Shown: one piece after another, positions 1-11,765 of the stretch | How the letters are laid out: every line of letters begins with the position of its first letter | Position numbering within the stretch: the stretch's first letter is position 1 | NCBI RefSeq assembly: GCF_000801105.2 | Contig: NC_079511.1 | Span: 20,855,792-20,919,791 of the forward strand | Length of the DNA stretch: 64,000 nt | Direction of reading: 5' to 3' | Source: Raphanus sativus | Taxonomy: Eukaryota > Streptophyta > Magnoliopsida > Brassicales > Brassicaceae | Notes under the pieces: generated by a model | What the model saw: the letters and a program-made list of their open reading frames with translations, nothing else | Told to the model about the DNA's origin: nothing | The model's database searches: none | Program-made: the position numbers and the translations under genes

Positions 1-96
1 ATTCGTAAATGAATTAGCTTTGTGCTTTAATTAATTTTTGTTCTGAATACTTGAGATTTGAAATTATACTACAGAATCTAATTAATTTTAGAGAAA

Positions 97-325
97 TGTT
101 AGCGATGGTTATGTTGGGTTATGGCAAACCGGTCTACGGTTTGGTGTGATACGAGTCTTGGAGATCAAGTTAGTTGTTGAGATATATATTGTTGAGATAG
201 ACTCTGATAGATATTGGATAACAGAGAATCTCGTATGTTGAGATCACATTGTAACAAGTATATATGTAACATACACGGCGTGAATAAACTCAGAACATTC
301 TCATCATCTTCTTTCTCAGTTTACA
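97..325 (+). repeat. 5' LTR of copia element
   Basis: 229 bp, TG...CA termini. It matches 4696-4924 except at three positions (for example GATACGAG here and GATATGAG in the right copy). A TATA-like stretch (AAGTATATATG) lies near 257-270 and may drive the element. Confidence 0.95.
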
Positions 326-338
326 TGGTATCAGAGCC
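326..338 (+). other. tRNA primer-binding site (initiator Met type)
   Basis: TGGTATCAGAGCC directly follows the left LTR. This is the usual copia primer-binding site, complementary to the 3' end of initiator tRNA-Met. Confidence 0.9.
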
Positions 339-381
339 AATCTGAAAAATCCATTGAAAGAAAACGATTGAGAAAGAGATC

Positions 382-1896
382 ATGTCTAAAGAAATTATCA
401 AAACCGCAAGTAGCGAAAACAACAGTGTGTTGTCACCGTATTACCTCCATCCCTCTGATAACCCAGGAGTATCCATCTCATCTGTCCAGTTTACAGGAGA
501 GAACTATGGAGAGTGGTCGTCGGAGCTGGAGAACGCGCTTCGTGCGAAGCGTAAGATCGGATTCATTGACGGTACCCTCAAGTTACCGAGTGAGACTGAT
601 CAACCGGTAGAAGCAGAGAAGTGGAGAACGGTGAACTCCATGATCGTGGGATGGATGAGAGCGTCCATATCTCCGGCGATCAGATCCACCGTGACCTTCA
701 CTCCTGACGCTCACAAGATGTGGAGTGATTTGAGAAGACGATTCTCAGTTGGAAACGCAGTTCGTGTTCATCAGCTGAGATCTGAGTTGTCGGCTTGTAA
801 GCAAAGTGGTTCCTCTGTTATGGACTACTTTGGTCGTCTTGTGCGGAAGTGGGAAGAGCTTCTTAACTACAAGCCGCTTCCAAAGTGCACATGTGGAGCA
901 TCGGAGAAGTTCCTAGCCGAATACGAGGAGGAGAAAGTGCATACGTTCTTGATGGGGCTCGATGATGCGCGCTTCGGCAATGTGTGCACTAATATCATCG
1001 GGATGGAGCCTATGCCCGATCTCGACTCCGTGTACCAGAGAGTCGTGAGAGAGGAGAGACGTCTCGAGTCATCTCGCGTGGAGAGCAAGCAAGAAGGAGT
1101 AGGGTTCTCAACGAAAGCAGAGGTCAATGCTACCGAGAACTCGTCAACGCTTGCAGCTGTAGCTCGTAGTCGTGGAGGAGCTGTTGTGTGCTCTCACTGT
1201 GGGCGACCTGGACATGACAAGAAGGACTGCTGGCAACTCGTCGGGTTTACTGATTGGTGGACAGAGTGCAATCAAGGTGATCGTAGTGGTCGTGGCAGAG
1301 GAAGAGGACGAGGTCGCAGTCAGCAGCCTCGATCCAATGTAGCTCAGGCAGCAACGTCTGGAGTTGGTGGTCTCACGCCGGAGCAATGGGCTTCGTTGTC
1401 TGCTCTGCTTGATCAGCAGAAACCGACTCCCATTCCAGACAAACTGAACGGTAAGCGTCAAACGGGTGAGGTGATACTTGACACTGGGGCATCTCACCAC
1501 ATGACCGGTGATCTTAGTTTGCTAACCGATACAGTGGAGATAGCCTATTGTCCTGTTAGTTTCGCTGATGGTAGCCAAGTAAAGGCTTCCAGGAATGGTT
1601 TATTACGCCTCTCTGATAAGCTTGTGTTGAGAAACGTTTTGTTTGTTCCTAATCTGAACTGCACGCTGTTATCTGTTTCGAAATTACTCAAGCAGACTGG
1701 GTGTTTGGCCATGTTTACTGACACTCTTTGCGTGTTGCAGGACCGTTTTACGAGGACCCTGATTGGAGCCGGTGAAGAACGAGGTGGAGTGTATGTTTAC
1801 CGGGTGTTACTTTGGCACGAGGCTACAGAGTCAAAGCCGCTGAGGACAAGAATCTGTGGCATCGGAGATTGGGGCATCCTGCTTTTGGTGTTTTAG
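382..1896 (+). CDS. copia gag and protease part of the polyprotein
   Basis: 504 codons from an ATG 44 bp after the primer-binding site. The N-terminal two thirds is a UBN2/retrotran_gag-type capsid domain. A CCHC zinc knuckle (CSHCGRPGHDKKDC, about residues 271-284) is followed by a GRGRGRGR basic patch, then the aspartic protease motif ILDTGASHHMT (about residues 367-377). After about codon 474 the frame leaves the expected protein: the tail to the stop at 1896 looks unrelated, and the expected pre-integrase sequence resumes in another frame. In most copia elements gag and pol form one ORF, so the split is probably a lost base in the G run near 1802-1804, either a mutation or a homopolymer sequencing error. 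Confidence 0.9.
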   Translation: MSKEIIKTASSENNSVLSPYYLHPSDNPGVSISSVQFTGENYGEWSSELENALRAKRKIGFIDGTLKLPSETDQPVEAEKWRTVNSMIVGWMRASISPAIRSTVTFTPDAHKMWSDLRRRFSVGNAVRVHQLRSELSACKQSGSSVMDYFGRLVRKWEELLNYKPLPKCTCGASEKFLAEYEEEKVHTFLMGLDDARFGNVCTNIIGMEPMPDLDSVYQRVVREERRLESSRVESKQEGVGFSTKAEVNATENSSTLAAVARSRGGAVVCSHCGRPGHDKKDCWQLVGFTDWWTECNQGDRSGRGRGRGRGRSQQPRSNVAQAATSGVGGLTPEQWASLSALLDQQKPTPIPDKLNGKRQTGEVILDTGASHHMTGDLSLLTDTVEIAYCPVSFADGSQVKASRNGLLRLSDKLVLRNVLFVPNLNCTLLSVSKLLKQTGCLAMFTDTLCVLQDRFTRTLIGAGEERGGVYVYRVLLWHEATESKPLRTRICGIGDWGILLLVF

Positions 1897-4688
1897 GAAA
1901 TTTACCATTTGTTTCTGGTGTTTTAGATAATAAGGAAAAGTTTGGTGGTTGTGACATTTGTTTCAAATCCAAACAAACCCGTGGTGTATTCTCTGAAAGT
2001 TTCAATAAAGCTTCTGTTGCATTTGAGTTAATACATGTCGATCTTTGGGGTCCTTACCGCGAGCCATCTACTTGTGGAGCTGTCTATTTCCTTACTATCG
2101 TCGATGACTACTCCAGAGCCGTCTGGATTCAATTGCTTCTTGAGAAATCAGAAGTCAAGACTGTTTTACCAGACTTTTGTGCTCTCGTTCAAAGGCAGTT
2201 TGGTAAACATGTCCAAAAGGTTCGAAGCGACAATGGGACTGAGTTCGTGTGTCTGTCGAAGTATTTTTCAGCAAACGGTATCATCCACCAGACGTCGTGT
2301 GTGTCCACTCCACAGCAAAATGGAAGAGTTGAACGCAAACACCGTTACATACTGAATGTTTCTAGGTCGCTTATGTTTCAAGCTAATCTTCCTGTGAAGT
2401 TCTGGGGAGAGTGTGTTATTGCTGCTGCACATGTAATCAACCGGACGCCTTCTAGTTTGCTAAGTGGGAAAACGCCCTATGAATGTTTACATGGCAAACC
2501 GCCTTCTTATGACGAGATCAAGGTGTTTGGGTGTTTATGCTTTGCTCACAAGTTATCTCGCAGCAAAGACAAATTTAAAGAACGAAGTAGAAGGTGCGCA
2601 TTTATAGGTTATCCATTTGGGAAGCGAGGTTGGAAACTCTATGACATGGAGAGTGAGGAGATATTTGTCTCTTGGGATGTTGTGTTTGACGAGGCTTCAT
2701 TTCCATTTGATGAGGTGACCACTGTCAAGTCCGGTAACACTACTCCGGTGGTCTCTCCTACTATTGGTGTTATATATGACGAGGTCGCAGTCGAGGAGTT
2801 AAGGGGGAGTAGTGATGTTGCTACCATACAGGCAGAGTCAGGAGCTGAGAAGGAAGTTGGAAATGTCACTGATACTACTGAGACTGATGGTTCTGTGTCG
2901 GAAGTGAATCAAGAGGAACAGCTAGGGAGAGGGCATCGAGTTCCTAAACCATCTGTCAAGCTCAAAGACTACATTGCTTACAACTCTCAGTGTCTAGATA
3001 AACATAACACCACTCTCGTTCCACCGACTGCAACTTCATCAAGGTCCTCTACGGTCCAAGGTACGTCGTCTTATCCTATTTCAAGCTATGTTAGCGATGC
3101 AGTGTTCTCTGAGAAGCATCAAGTATTTCTTGCAGCTATATCCTCAGTGAGAGAGCCACGAAACTTCAAAGAAGCTATGCTGGATCCACGATTCAGAGAA
3201 GCAATGGCGGTAGAAGTAACAGCTCTTGAGGATCAAAGAACTTGGGATGTAACTAAGCTACCTGAAGGAAAAAAGGCACTAGCATGTATGTGGCTTTATA
3301 AGTACAAGTTTAACTCCGATGGAACAGTGGAACGACCCAAAGCGAGGTTAGTTGTATGTGGAAACAGGCAGGTGGAAGGAAGGGACTATGATGAGACTTT
3401 CGCACCTGTAGCGAAGTTAACTACGGTTCGCACGTTACTAGAAGTTGCCGCTGCTAGGAACTGGGAAGTGCACCAGATGGACGTGCACAATGCCTTCCTA
3501 CACGGAGATCTACAAGAGGAAGTTTACATGAGAATGCCACCAGGGTTCGAGACATGTGGAGAAGGGAACGTGTGTCGCTTGAGAAAGTCCTTGTATGGAC
3601 TGAAACAAGCTCCGCGTTGTTGGTTCGAGAAGCTGACCACTGCGTTGAAGAAATTCGGTTTCAAACAGAGCTACTCTGATTACTCTCTGTTCACATACAT
3701 CAAAGGCGATAGATCACTGCGTGTTCTCGTGTACGTAGATGACTTGATAATCGCAGGTAACGACTTGAAGATGGTAGTGAAGTTTAAAGAACACTTGAGT
3801 AACTGCTTCAAGATGAAAGACTTGGGGAAAGCGAAGTACTTTCTTGGTATAGAAATTGCAAGAGGACCGCAAGGGATGTTCTTGACTCAGAAGAAGTATG
3901 CATTGGATGTAGTGGCAGAGGCTGGTCTACTTGGATGCAAACCAGTATCAACGCCAATGGAGCAGAACCATAAGCTTTTGTCTGACAAAGGACCGTTTTG
4001 TAAGGATCCAGCGCGGTATAAACGTTTTGTCGGCAAACTTGTGTACCTCGTTATAACAAGACCAGAGCTCAGCTATGCAGTGCATGTGCTCTCGCAGGTA
4101 ATGCAGCATCCGAGAGAAGCTCATTGGGATGCACTGGTTCGTGTGTTGAGGTATCTAAAGGGATGTCCTGGACAAGGGATTATGCTAAAAGCTGTGAGTG
4201 ACCTGAAGCTTCGAGTGTTCTGTGATGCAGATTGGGCAGCCTGTCCAAAGACCCGGCGCTCATTATCTTCTTTTATTGTGTTGTTGGGTGATTCTCCTAT
4301 CTCCTGGAAGACGAAGAAGCAGGACACAGTGTTTCACTCCTCAGCTGAAGCAGAGTACAGGTCCATGGCAGTGGCGCTTCGTGAGCTTAAGTGGCTCAAA
4401 CGGCTTCTGCGAGATTTCGGTGTCGAACACTCAGAGCCTATGGTGATGTTCTGTGACAGTAAGTCGGCCTTGTATATTGCAGCTAACCCCGTGTTTCATG
4501 AGCGTACGAAACACATTGAAGCTGACTGTCACAGTGTTAGAGATGCAGTCCAAGACAAGAGTATTGTGACACGACATGTGCGTACAACAGAGCAGCTAGC
4601 GGACATCATGACTAAAGCTTTGGGGGCGCCTGCGTTTCACTATCTACTGTCCAAGTTGGGTGTTCAAAACCTCCATGCACCAACTTGA
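1803..4688 (+). CDS. copia integrase, reverse transcriptase, RNase H
   Basis: About 960 codons; the frame is open from 1776 but has no ATG of its own near the start, so it is expected only as part of a gag-pol polyprotein. In order: gag_pre-integrase (LWHRRLGHPAF), integrase core with D...D...E residues (HVDLWGPYR, DNGTEF, QNGRVERKHR), copia RT (QMDVHNAFLHGDL and the catalytic YVDDL), and RNase H (CDADWA, SSAEAEYRSMA, CDSKSA, ADIMTKAL). It ends at a TGA that overlaps the polypurine tract. No internal stop or frameshift was seen, so apart from the upstream frame break it looks coding-competent. Confidence 0.92.
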   Translation, partial: GVTLARGYRVKAAEDKNLWHRRLGHPAFGVLGNLPFVSGVLDNKEKFGGCDICFKSKQTRGVFSESFNKASVAFELIHVDLWGPYREPSTCGAVYFLTIVDDYSRAVWIQLLLEKSEVKTVLPDFCALVQRQFGKHVQKVRSDNGTEFVCLSKYFSANGIIHQTSCVSTPQQNGRVERKHRYILNVSRSLMFQANLPVKFWGECVIAAAHVINRTPSSLLSGKTPYECLHGKPPSYDEIKVFGCLCFAHKLSRSKDKFKERSRRCAFIGYPFGKRGWKLYDMESEEIFVSWDVVFDEASFPFDEVTTVKSGNTTPVVSPTIGVIYDEVAVEELRGSSDVATIQAESGAEKEVGNVTDTTETDGSVSEVNQEEQLGRGHRVPKPSVKLKDYIAYNSQCLDKHNTTLVPPTATSSRSSTVQGTSSYPISSYVSDAVFSEKHQVFLAAISSVREPRNFKEAMLDPRFREAMAVEVTALEDQRTWDVTKLPEGKKALACMWLYKYKFNSDGTVERPKARLVVCGNRQVEGRDYDETFAPVAKLTTVRTLLEVAAARNWEVHQMDVHNAFLHGDLQEEVYMRMPPGFETCGEGNVCRLRKSLYGLKQAPRCWFEKLTTALKKFGFKQSYSDYSLFTYIKGDRSLRVLVYVDDLIIAGNDLKMVVKFKEHLSNCFKMKDLGKAKYFLGIEIARGPQGMFLTQKKYALDVVAEAGLLGCKPVSTPMEQNHKLLSDKGPFCKDPARYKRFVGKLVYLVITRPELSYAVHVLSQVMQHPREAHWDALVRVLRYLKGCPGQGIMLKAVSDLKLRVFCDADWAACPKTRRSLSSFIVLLGDSPISWKTKKQDTVFHSSAEAEYRSMAVALRELKWLKRLLRDFGVEHSEPMVMFCDSKSALYIAANPVFHERTKHIEADCHSVRDAVQDKSIVTRHVRTTEQLADIMTKALGAPAFHYLLSKLGVQNLHAPT

Positions 4689-4695
4689 GGGGGAG
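4687..4695 (+). other. polypurine tract of copia element
   Basis: GAGGGGGAG directly abuts the 3' LTR; the standard plus-strand primer position. Confidence 0.85.
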
Positions 4696-4924
4696 TGTTA
4701 GCGATGGTTATGTTGGGTTATGGCAAACCGGTCTACGGTTTGGTGTGATATGAGTCTTGGAGATCAAGTTAGTTGTTGAGATATATATTGTTGAGATAGA
4801 CTCTGATAGATATTGGATAACAGAGAATCTCGTATGCTGAGATCACATTGTAACAAGTATATATGTAACATACACGACGTGAATAAACTCAGAACATTCT
4901 CATCATCTTCTTTCTCAGTTTACA
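4696..4924 (+). repeat. 3' LTR of copia element
   Basis: 229 bp, paired with 97-325. Followed by the target duplication AGAAA. Confidence 0.95.
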
Positions 4925-5228
4925 AGAAACATACACCAAATAACTGGATTTGAATTTAATTAACAATCAATAGCTGAATCATAAATTAGTTAAGCATACA
5001 AGGAGAGATGAAAACCACTATGTTTTTCACTTGATATAAAAATGAGCTAAAGCTTATGTGGAATAAACCACCTCTACTTAGTGGCATAGTATACAGAGCT
5101 TGAATTTAACAATTCTTATATATTAGAGATAACATAATGCGTGTTTAACTCATGAAGTAAAAAGAGAAGAAAAAGAAGAGCAGCAGTATTGCACCAAGTC
5201 TTTTACTCACGAAGTAGACGTGCAACTA

Positions 5229-7583
<2,355 letters not shown>

Positions 7584-8059
7584 TATTGTCTAAGTTTTGG
7601 TTCTGGTTTTGTAAGGGGACACGAGTTAGAAGTCAACTACTCTTTGTTGTCAAGTTGCTACTTTGTTTGATTATTTCGCTCATGTCGGCTTTAATTAGTT
7701 ATAGGACTTAGTAGAATGAGTGGTTTTATGACTAGTGGTTTGAGACTGTTCTCATAAAACAATGGGCTTTCAACTAAAAACTTTGTTATTATCATTTCTT
7801 TTCAAATCCCATTTTTGTTTTCATTTTTTGTGTGTTTTGATTAGGAGAAATCAAAGTTATCGCTTGTGGCAAGTATTCTCGTTTACCCCTGACGGTGTCA
7901 TCTATTATTGGTTGACCTTTCGTGTTTCCGATAGCTTAGGCTAGCAAATATAAAGACGGGCAAACCTACAACACTTCATGTATTAATTAATGAGGGTATC
8001 TTAATAAATAGAGGTTAATGACTCATAAAGTTTAACCGATAAGAAAATATGTGAGTCTA
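7584..8059. other. HXK3 upstream region
   Basis: About 480 bp upstream of the HXK3 start codon. It is moderately AT-rich with no gene-like ORF. I see no convincing TATA box at a normal distance; the promoter should lie here, but its core elements cannot be placed by eye. Confidence 0.35.
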
Positions 8060-8372
8060 TCTATATTATTAAATTATTAAAGTTGACGTAGACAATTGGA
8101 TTGTTTGGAAACAAAAATAATAGAATAAATGAGATATGTTTGGAAATATAGATAGTAGAGATGTAGACTTTCATTTATTTATACATTTAGTCATTGTATT
8201 TTCAATAAATTAATAACAATCTATACTATTAAAGTTGAAGTACACAATTGGATTGTTTGGAAACAAAGATAATAGAATAAATGAGATATGTTTGGAAATA
8301 TAGATAGTAGAGATGTAGACTTTCTTTTATTTACACATTTAATCATTGTATTTTCAATAAATTAATAACAAA
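8060..8372 (+). repeat. tandem ~160-bp duplication of Helitron 5' terminus
   Basis: Two head-to-tail copies, 8060-8219 and 8220-8372. Both contain CAATTGGATTGTTTGGAAAC, GATAGTAGAGATGTAGACTT and TTCAATAAATTAATAACAA in the same order, with only small differences. Confidence 0.85.
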
Positions 8373-9208
8373 TGAGAACTATTTAGAAACATGAATAACA
8401 TATTTAATACTTTTTTATTTAAATATTTAACCATTTTTACAATAAATTAAACAATCTTCTTTATATATTTGTTTTTATTTACAATTTTGTCACTATATTT
8501 AAATTTTTTTATTTACGATTCTTTATCGTGAAAATAAAAACACAAACTAAAATATAAATAGTATATTATATAAAACAATTTTTAATAACATTATTATTAC
8601 CTTATTTATTTTAGTCAAATATAAAAATTTCAAGAGTTCAATTTTCAAAAAAAAAATCATAAAATTAATAATAATTCATAGAAAACTAATGCAAAAAATT
8701 AAAATTTTTAAACATGGATAAAAGTATGTCAAGAAAAAAAAAGTAATGGCTTATGTTATTAACAAAAATTGGAAATCCACTATATCAGTTTTAAAATGTA
8801 CAAAATGGACTAATCTAATTATCTAAAAACATTGTTTTGTCTAAAATAATCATAAAATAAAATTTAATTTTTATATACATATTTCAAATCAAGATAATTA
8901 TTTTTGATTTATATCAAAAATTGATTTAAAATATGGATATATTCAAAATTTTATTTTTACTAAAATATTTTTCACTAACCATTATTAAAAATGTTTTAGT
9001 ATATATAAGAAAAATACAACAAAAAGATTAATTTCATACACCAACTTAAATTATGATTTTTATATTTCACATTAAACTTTAAGAATATAATATATATGAT
9101 TATTTATAAAATGGTACATATCACATACTATTAATTATATGATTATTTATATGATGGATCAATACAATTAATTATATGATGACATATATATATATATATA
9201 ATACATAA

Positions 9209-9240
9209 TTAGATCATGACCCGCGCGCCTGTGCGGATTT
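9209..9240 (-). mobile_element. Helitron 3' terminus, minus orientation
   Basis: On the minus strand a GC-rich hairpin-like stretch (CCGCACAGGCGCGCGGG) is followed by TCATGATCTAA and then T, matching the Brassicaceae Helitron tail (hairpin, about ten bases, CTRR, T). It sits inside the larger Helitron region, so it is a nested or rearranged fragment. The matching 5' end was not found. Confidence 0.5.
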
Positions 9241-9868
9241 ATCTTTTGATTCACATATTTTATATACATGTTATATATTATTTAAGATTTATAATATAAA
9301 AATTTAGAATAATCCGGAACTACAGAAAATCGACCCGGACAAAAAAACCAAATACCTACTTAGATCCAAATGTTGAGAACTCGAAGAACTCATACCTGAA
9401 ATGAACAGATTTATACCCGATCTAGTGAGCTAAATTTCAAACATAATATATTTTGTTATATTTTTAATTCATTTTTCTGGGTTGGTGAGATTTACTATTT
9501 ATTCGGAAGATTTTTAGCTAACTTAATGGTATATATTCGTAGGTTTTTTTTTCTGAACAGGAAAAAAAAGATTTAGGTTATGATTAAATTTATCTTATAT
9601 AACAAATTGCTGCTATAAATAATTTTTATAAAAACTAATTTGTAACAGTAATATCATTTTTGTTATAAATTAGTATATCATGGTTTATAGGTTCAAAGTA
9701 TAGAGTTAGTCGTCTTCATAGTATTGTTAATATTGATAGATGAAGTTAATAAATACAGATAATATATTGTATTATTAGTAATCTGTCGTATAGTATTATA
9801 TGTTAGTAGATTTATTATTAATAATCTATCTTATAGTATAATATGCTAGTGGATGTATCTAGCTTATA

Positions 9869-10107
9869 CTCCCTTTGTTTCTTAATATAAGTAGTTCTAC
9901 CAAAAATAGTTTGTTTCACAATATAAGTAGTTTACATATTTCAATGCACATTTTTCATTTATTGGATATTGTGTGACCAATGAAATAATGTTAGGTTTTT
10001 TAAAATTGGTTGAATTCATTGATTAAATTATATATATATTTTAAATAACAACTTTCTTAAAATTTGTGCTTTTAGGCAAAACTACTTACATATTGAAACA
10101 GAGAGAG
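9869..10107. mobile_element. Stowaway-type MITE (Tc1/mariner)
   Basis: 239 bp. The left end CTCCCTTTGTTTCTTAATAT and the inverted right end (GAAACAGAGAGAG, 10095-10107) form imperfect terminal inverted repeats of about 28-30 bp. The start is the Stowaway hallmark CTCCCT, and a TA duplication flanks it (9867-9868, 10108-10109). No coding capacity. Confidence 0.8.
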
Positions 10108-10323
10108 TAGTAAAATATATGCAATATAAGGAAACATGCGTAGTGGATATAATAATAAGGTAAGAAGTGAAAAACTATAGTAATGGTTGATATTAATTAT
10201 TTATAAAAAGGCATGTCTAATAATAAGTAGATTAATATAGCATTAATTACATAAGGTCCAACTTTAAAATCCACATAGAAGAAGTTGTAATGTTTCTGTT
10301 TTAATAAGATAGATAGTGACTAG

Positions 10324-10552
10324 GGTTGGGCATTCAGGTATCCATTCCGGTTCGTTTTGGATCTATTTGGGTTTTAGGTCTTCAGGGTCAAAGATTTCAG
10401 CCTCATTCATATATTTCTAAATTTCAGTTCGAATTATGACTAAGGCTGGGCGTTCAGGTATCCATTCGGGTTTGTTTCGGATCTGTTTGGGTTTCCGGGG
10501 TCAAAGATTTCAGCCCTATTCAGATAGTTTTAAATTTCAGTTCGAATTATAT
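10324..10552. repeat. two tandem ~115-bp dispersed-repeat units
   Basis: 10324-10437 and 10441-10552 are imperfect copies that share TTCAGGTATCCATTC, GGTCAAAGATTTCAGCC and AAATTTCAGTTCGAATTAT. The wording resembles the GGGCGTTCGGGTACCC-type repeats common in Brassicaceae. No coding function is visible. Confidence 0.7.
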
Positions 10553-11160
10553 TCGGATCTTTGCGAGTTCAACTCAGGTTCGGATAACCCATTTAAATTA
10601 TTTTTTAAAAAACATTATATATTTTGAATTTCTTAAAATCTATAAATAAAATAATATATTGTATATAAATATGAGTAACATGTATCATAATACCTAAACT
10701 TAACATATAAATTGGTTTGGTTAAATTTTTTTTATCAAAAATCAATAATTATTATAAATATTTTTGCTGTTTTGAATATACTTTCACTATGTTAGATATT
10801 TATATTTGACTATGTTTATATATTTTTAAGTATTTAAACCAACCTAAAAGTATCATATATATTCTGGATGTTTTTACATTAAAACTAAAAATTATTAATA
10901 TATATAAATCTTTTTCGGATACATTTTGATATCCAAAATACTTCAGTTAGAATTGGTTATGATTTCGGTTGTCTAAATATCAAAATTTTGAATAATTTGG
11001 ATATTTAATCAATATTGGTTCGAGTTTGGTATTATTCTTTCGGATCGTGATCGGTTCTTCAGATTTAAAATTTATATCCAGTTTTTATATTGACATGAAA
11101 AATAAATAGATATATATTTTTGAAATATACATTCGCACGGGCGTGCAGGTTAAAATCTAG

Positions 11161-11765
11161 TATATTATTAAAACCGAAGTATATTTTATTACTGTTTGGA
11201 AACATGTTTAATAGTAAAAATGAGAATTGTTTGAAAACATGAATAATAGTATTACATTAATTGTATTGCCATATTTCACTTAGTTTAACAATTTTAGTAA
11301 TTATATTATCTTAACAATAATTCACATAATTAATTATATTATTATAATAATAATAGTACAAATTTTTATTTATTATTTAATCAATATTAACTTTGTGTCA
11401 ACTATAAAATCAAAAATGTAAAAATAATTATGTTTTGCATATGGTTAAACGTTCAGTTTAGTTTGTTTTACTAAAATATTTCTTATTTTAGTTTCAATCT
11501 GTGAAAGATTATATAGTCAAAAACATAATTTAAAGACATGTTTTCTGAATAAAATAATAACTTAAATTAAATAATAAAAATATGTTACATTTATTATCAC
11601 TTAATTTTTCATTCCGTATAAATATTTTACTAAATAAAAAATTCTTTCTTTTTCACTTAATTTAAACAAAACACATAGAAATAGTCTTTTTATTAGTTTA
11701 TAAAATCAGTTAGGCATGAATATTGGCTATCCATTGTTCCTTTCGGGTATCGTTTTTTTATTTTG
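11161..11765. other. AT-rich Helitron-like sequence
   Basis: Directly after the Helitron 3' end the text (TATATTATTAAAACCGAAG... GTTTGGAAACATG) again resembles a Helitron 5' end, suggesting head-to-tail arrangement. No gene is visible to 11765. Confidence 0.4.

Larger units (their letters stand above)
97..4924 (+). mobile_element. Ty1/copia LTR retrotransposon, nearly intact
   Basis: Complete copia-type element: two 229-bp LTRs starting TGTTAG and ending TTTACA, a primer-binding site directly after the left LTR, gag-protease and integrase-RT-RNase H coding in that order (the copia order), and a purine tract directly before the right LTR. The host bases AGAAA (92-96 and 4925-4929) form a perfect 5-bp target duplication, so both ends are exact. 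I count three LTR differences, which marks a young insertion. The only visible coding defect is one frame break near 1802. The element lies about 300 bp downstream of the HXK3 stop codon and points toward it. Confidence 0.96.
8060..11160 (+). mobile_element. Helitron-like element with duplicated 5' end
   Basis: Starts TCTATATTATTAAA after an A (8059) and ends with CTAG at 11157-11160 before a T. The 3' end has the expected hairpin: GCACG (11135-11139), GG, CGTGC (11142-11146), ten bases before CTAG. This is the Helitron plan: 5' TC, 3' hairpin plus CTRR, insertion between A and T. A second 5'-like end starts at 8220. No helicase coding remains, so it is non-autonomous. It contains a Stowaway MITE and another Helitron tail in the opposite orientation. 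Confidence 0.65.

Noticed and set aside
1776..1896. Programmed -1 frameshift in the copia element
   Set aside because: No convincing slippery heptamer was seen in the gag frame, copia elements usually have one ORF, and the shift falls in a G run.
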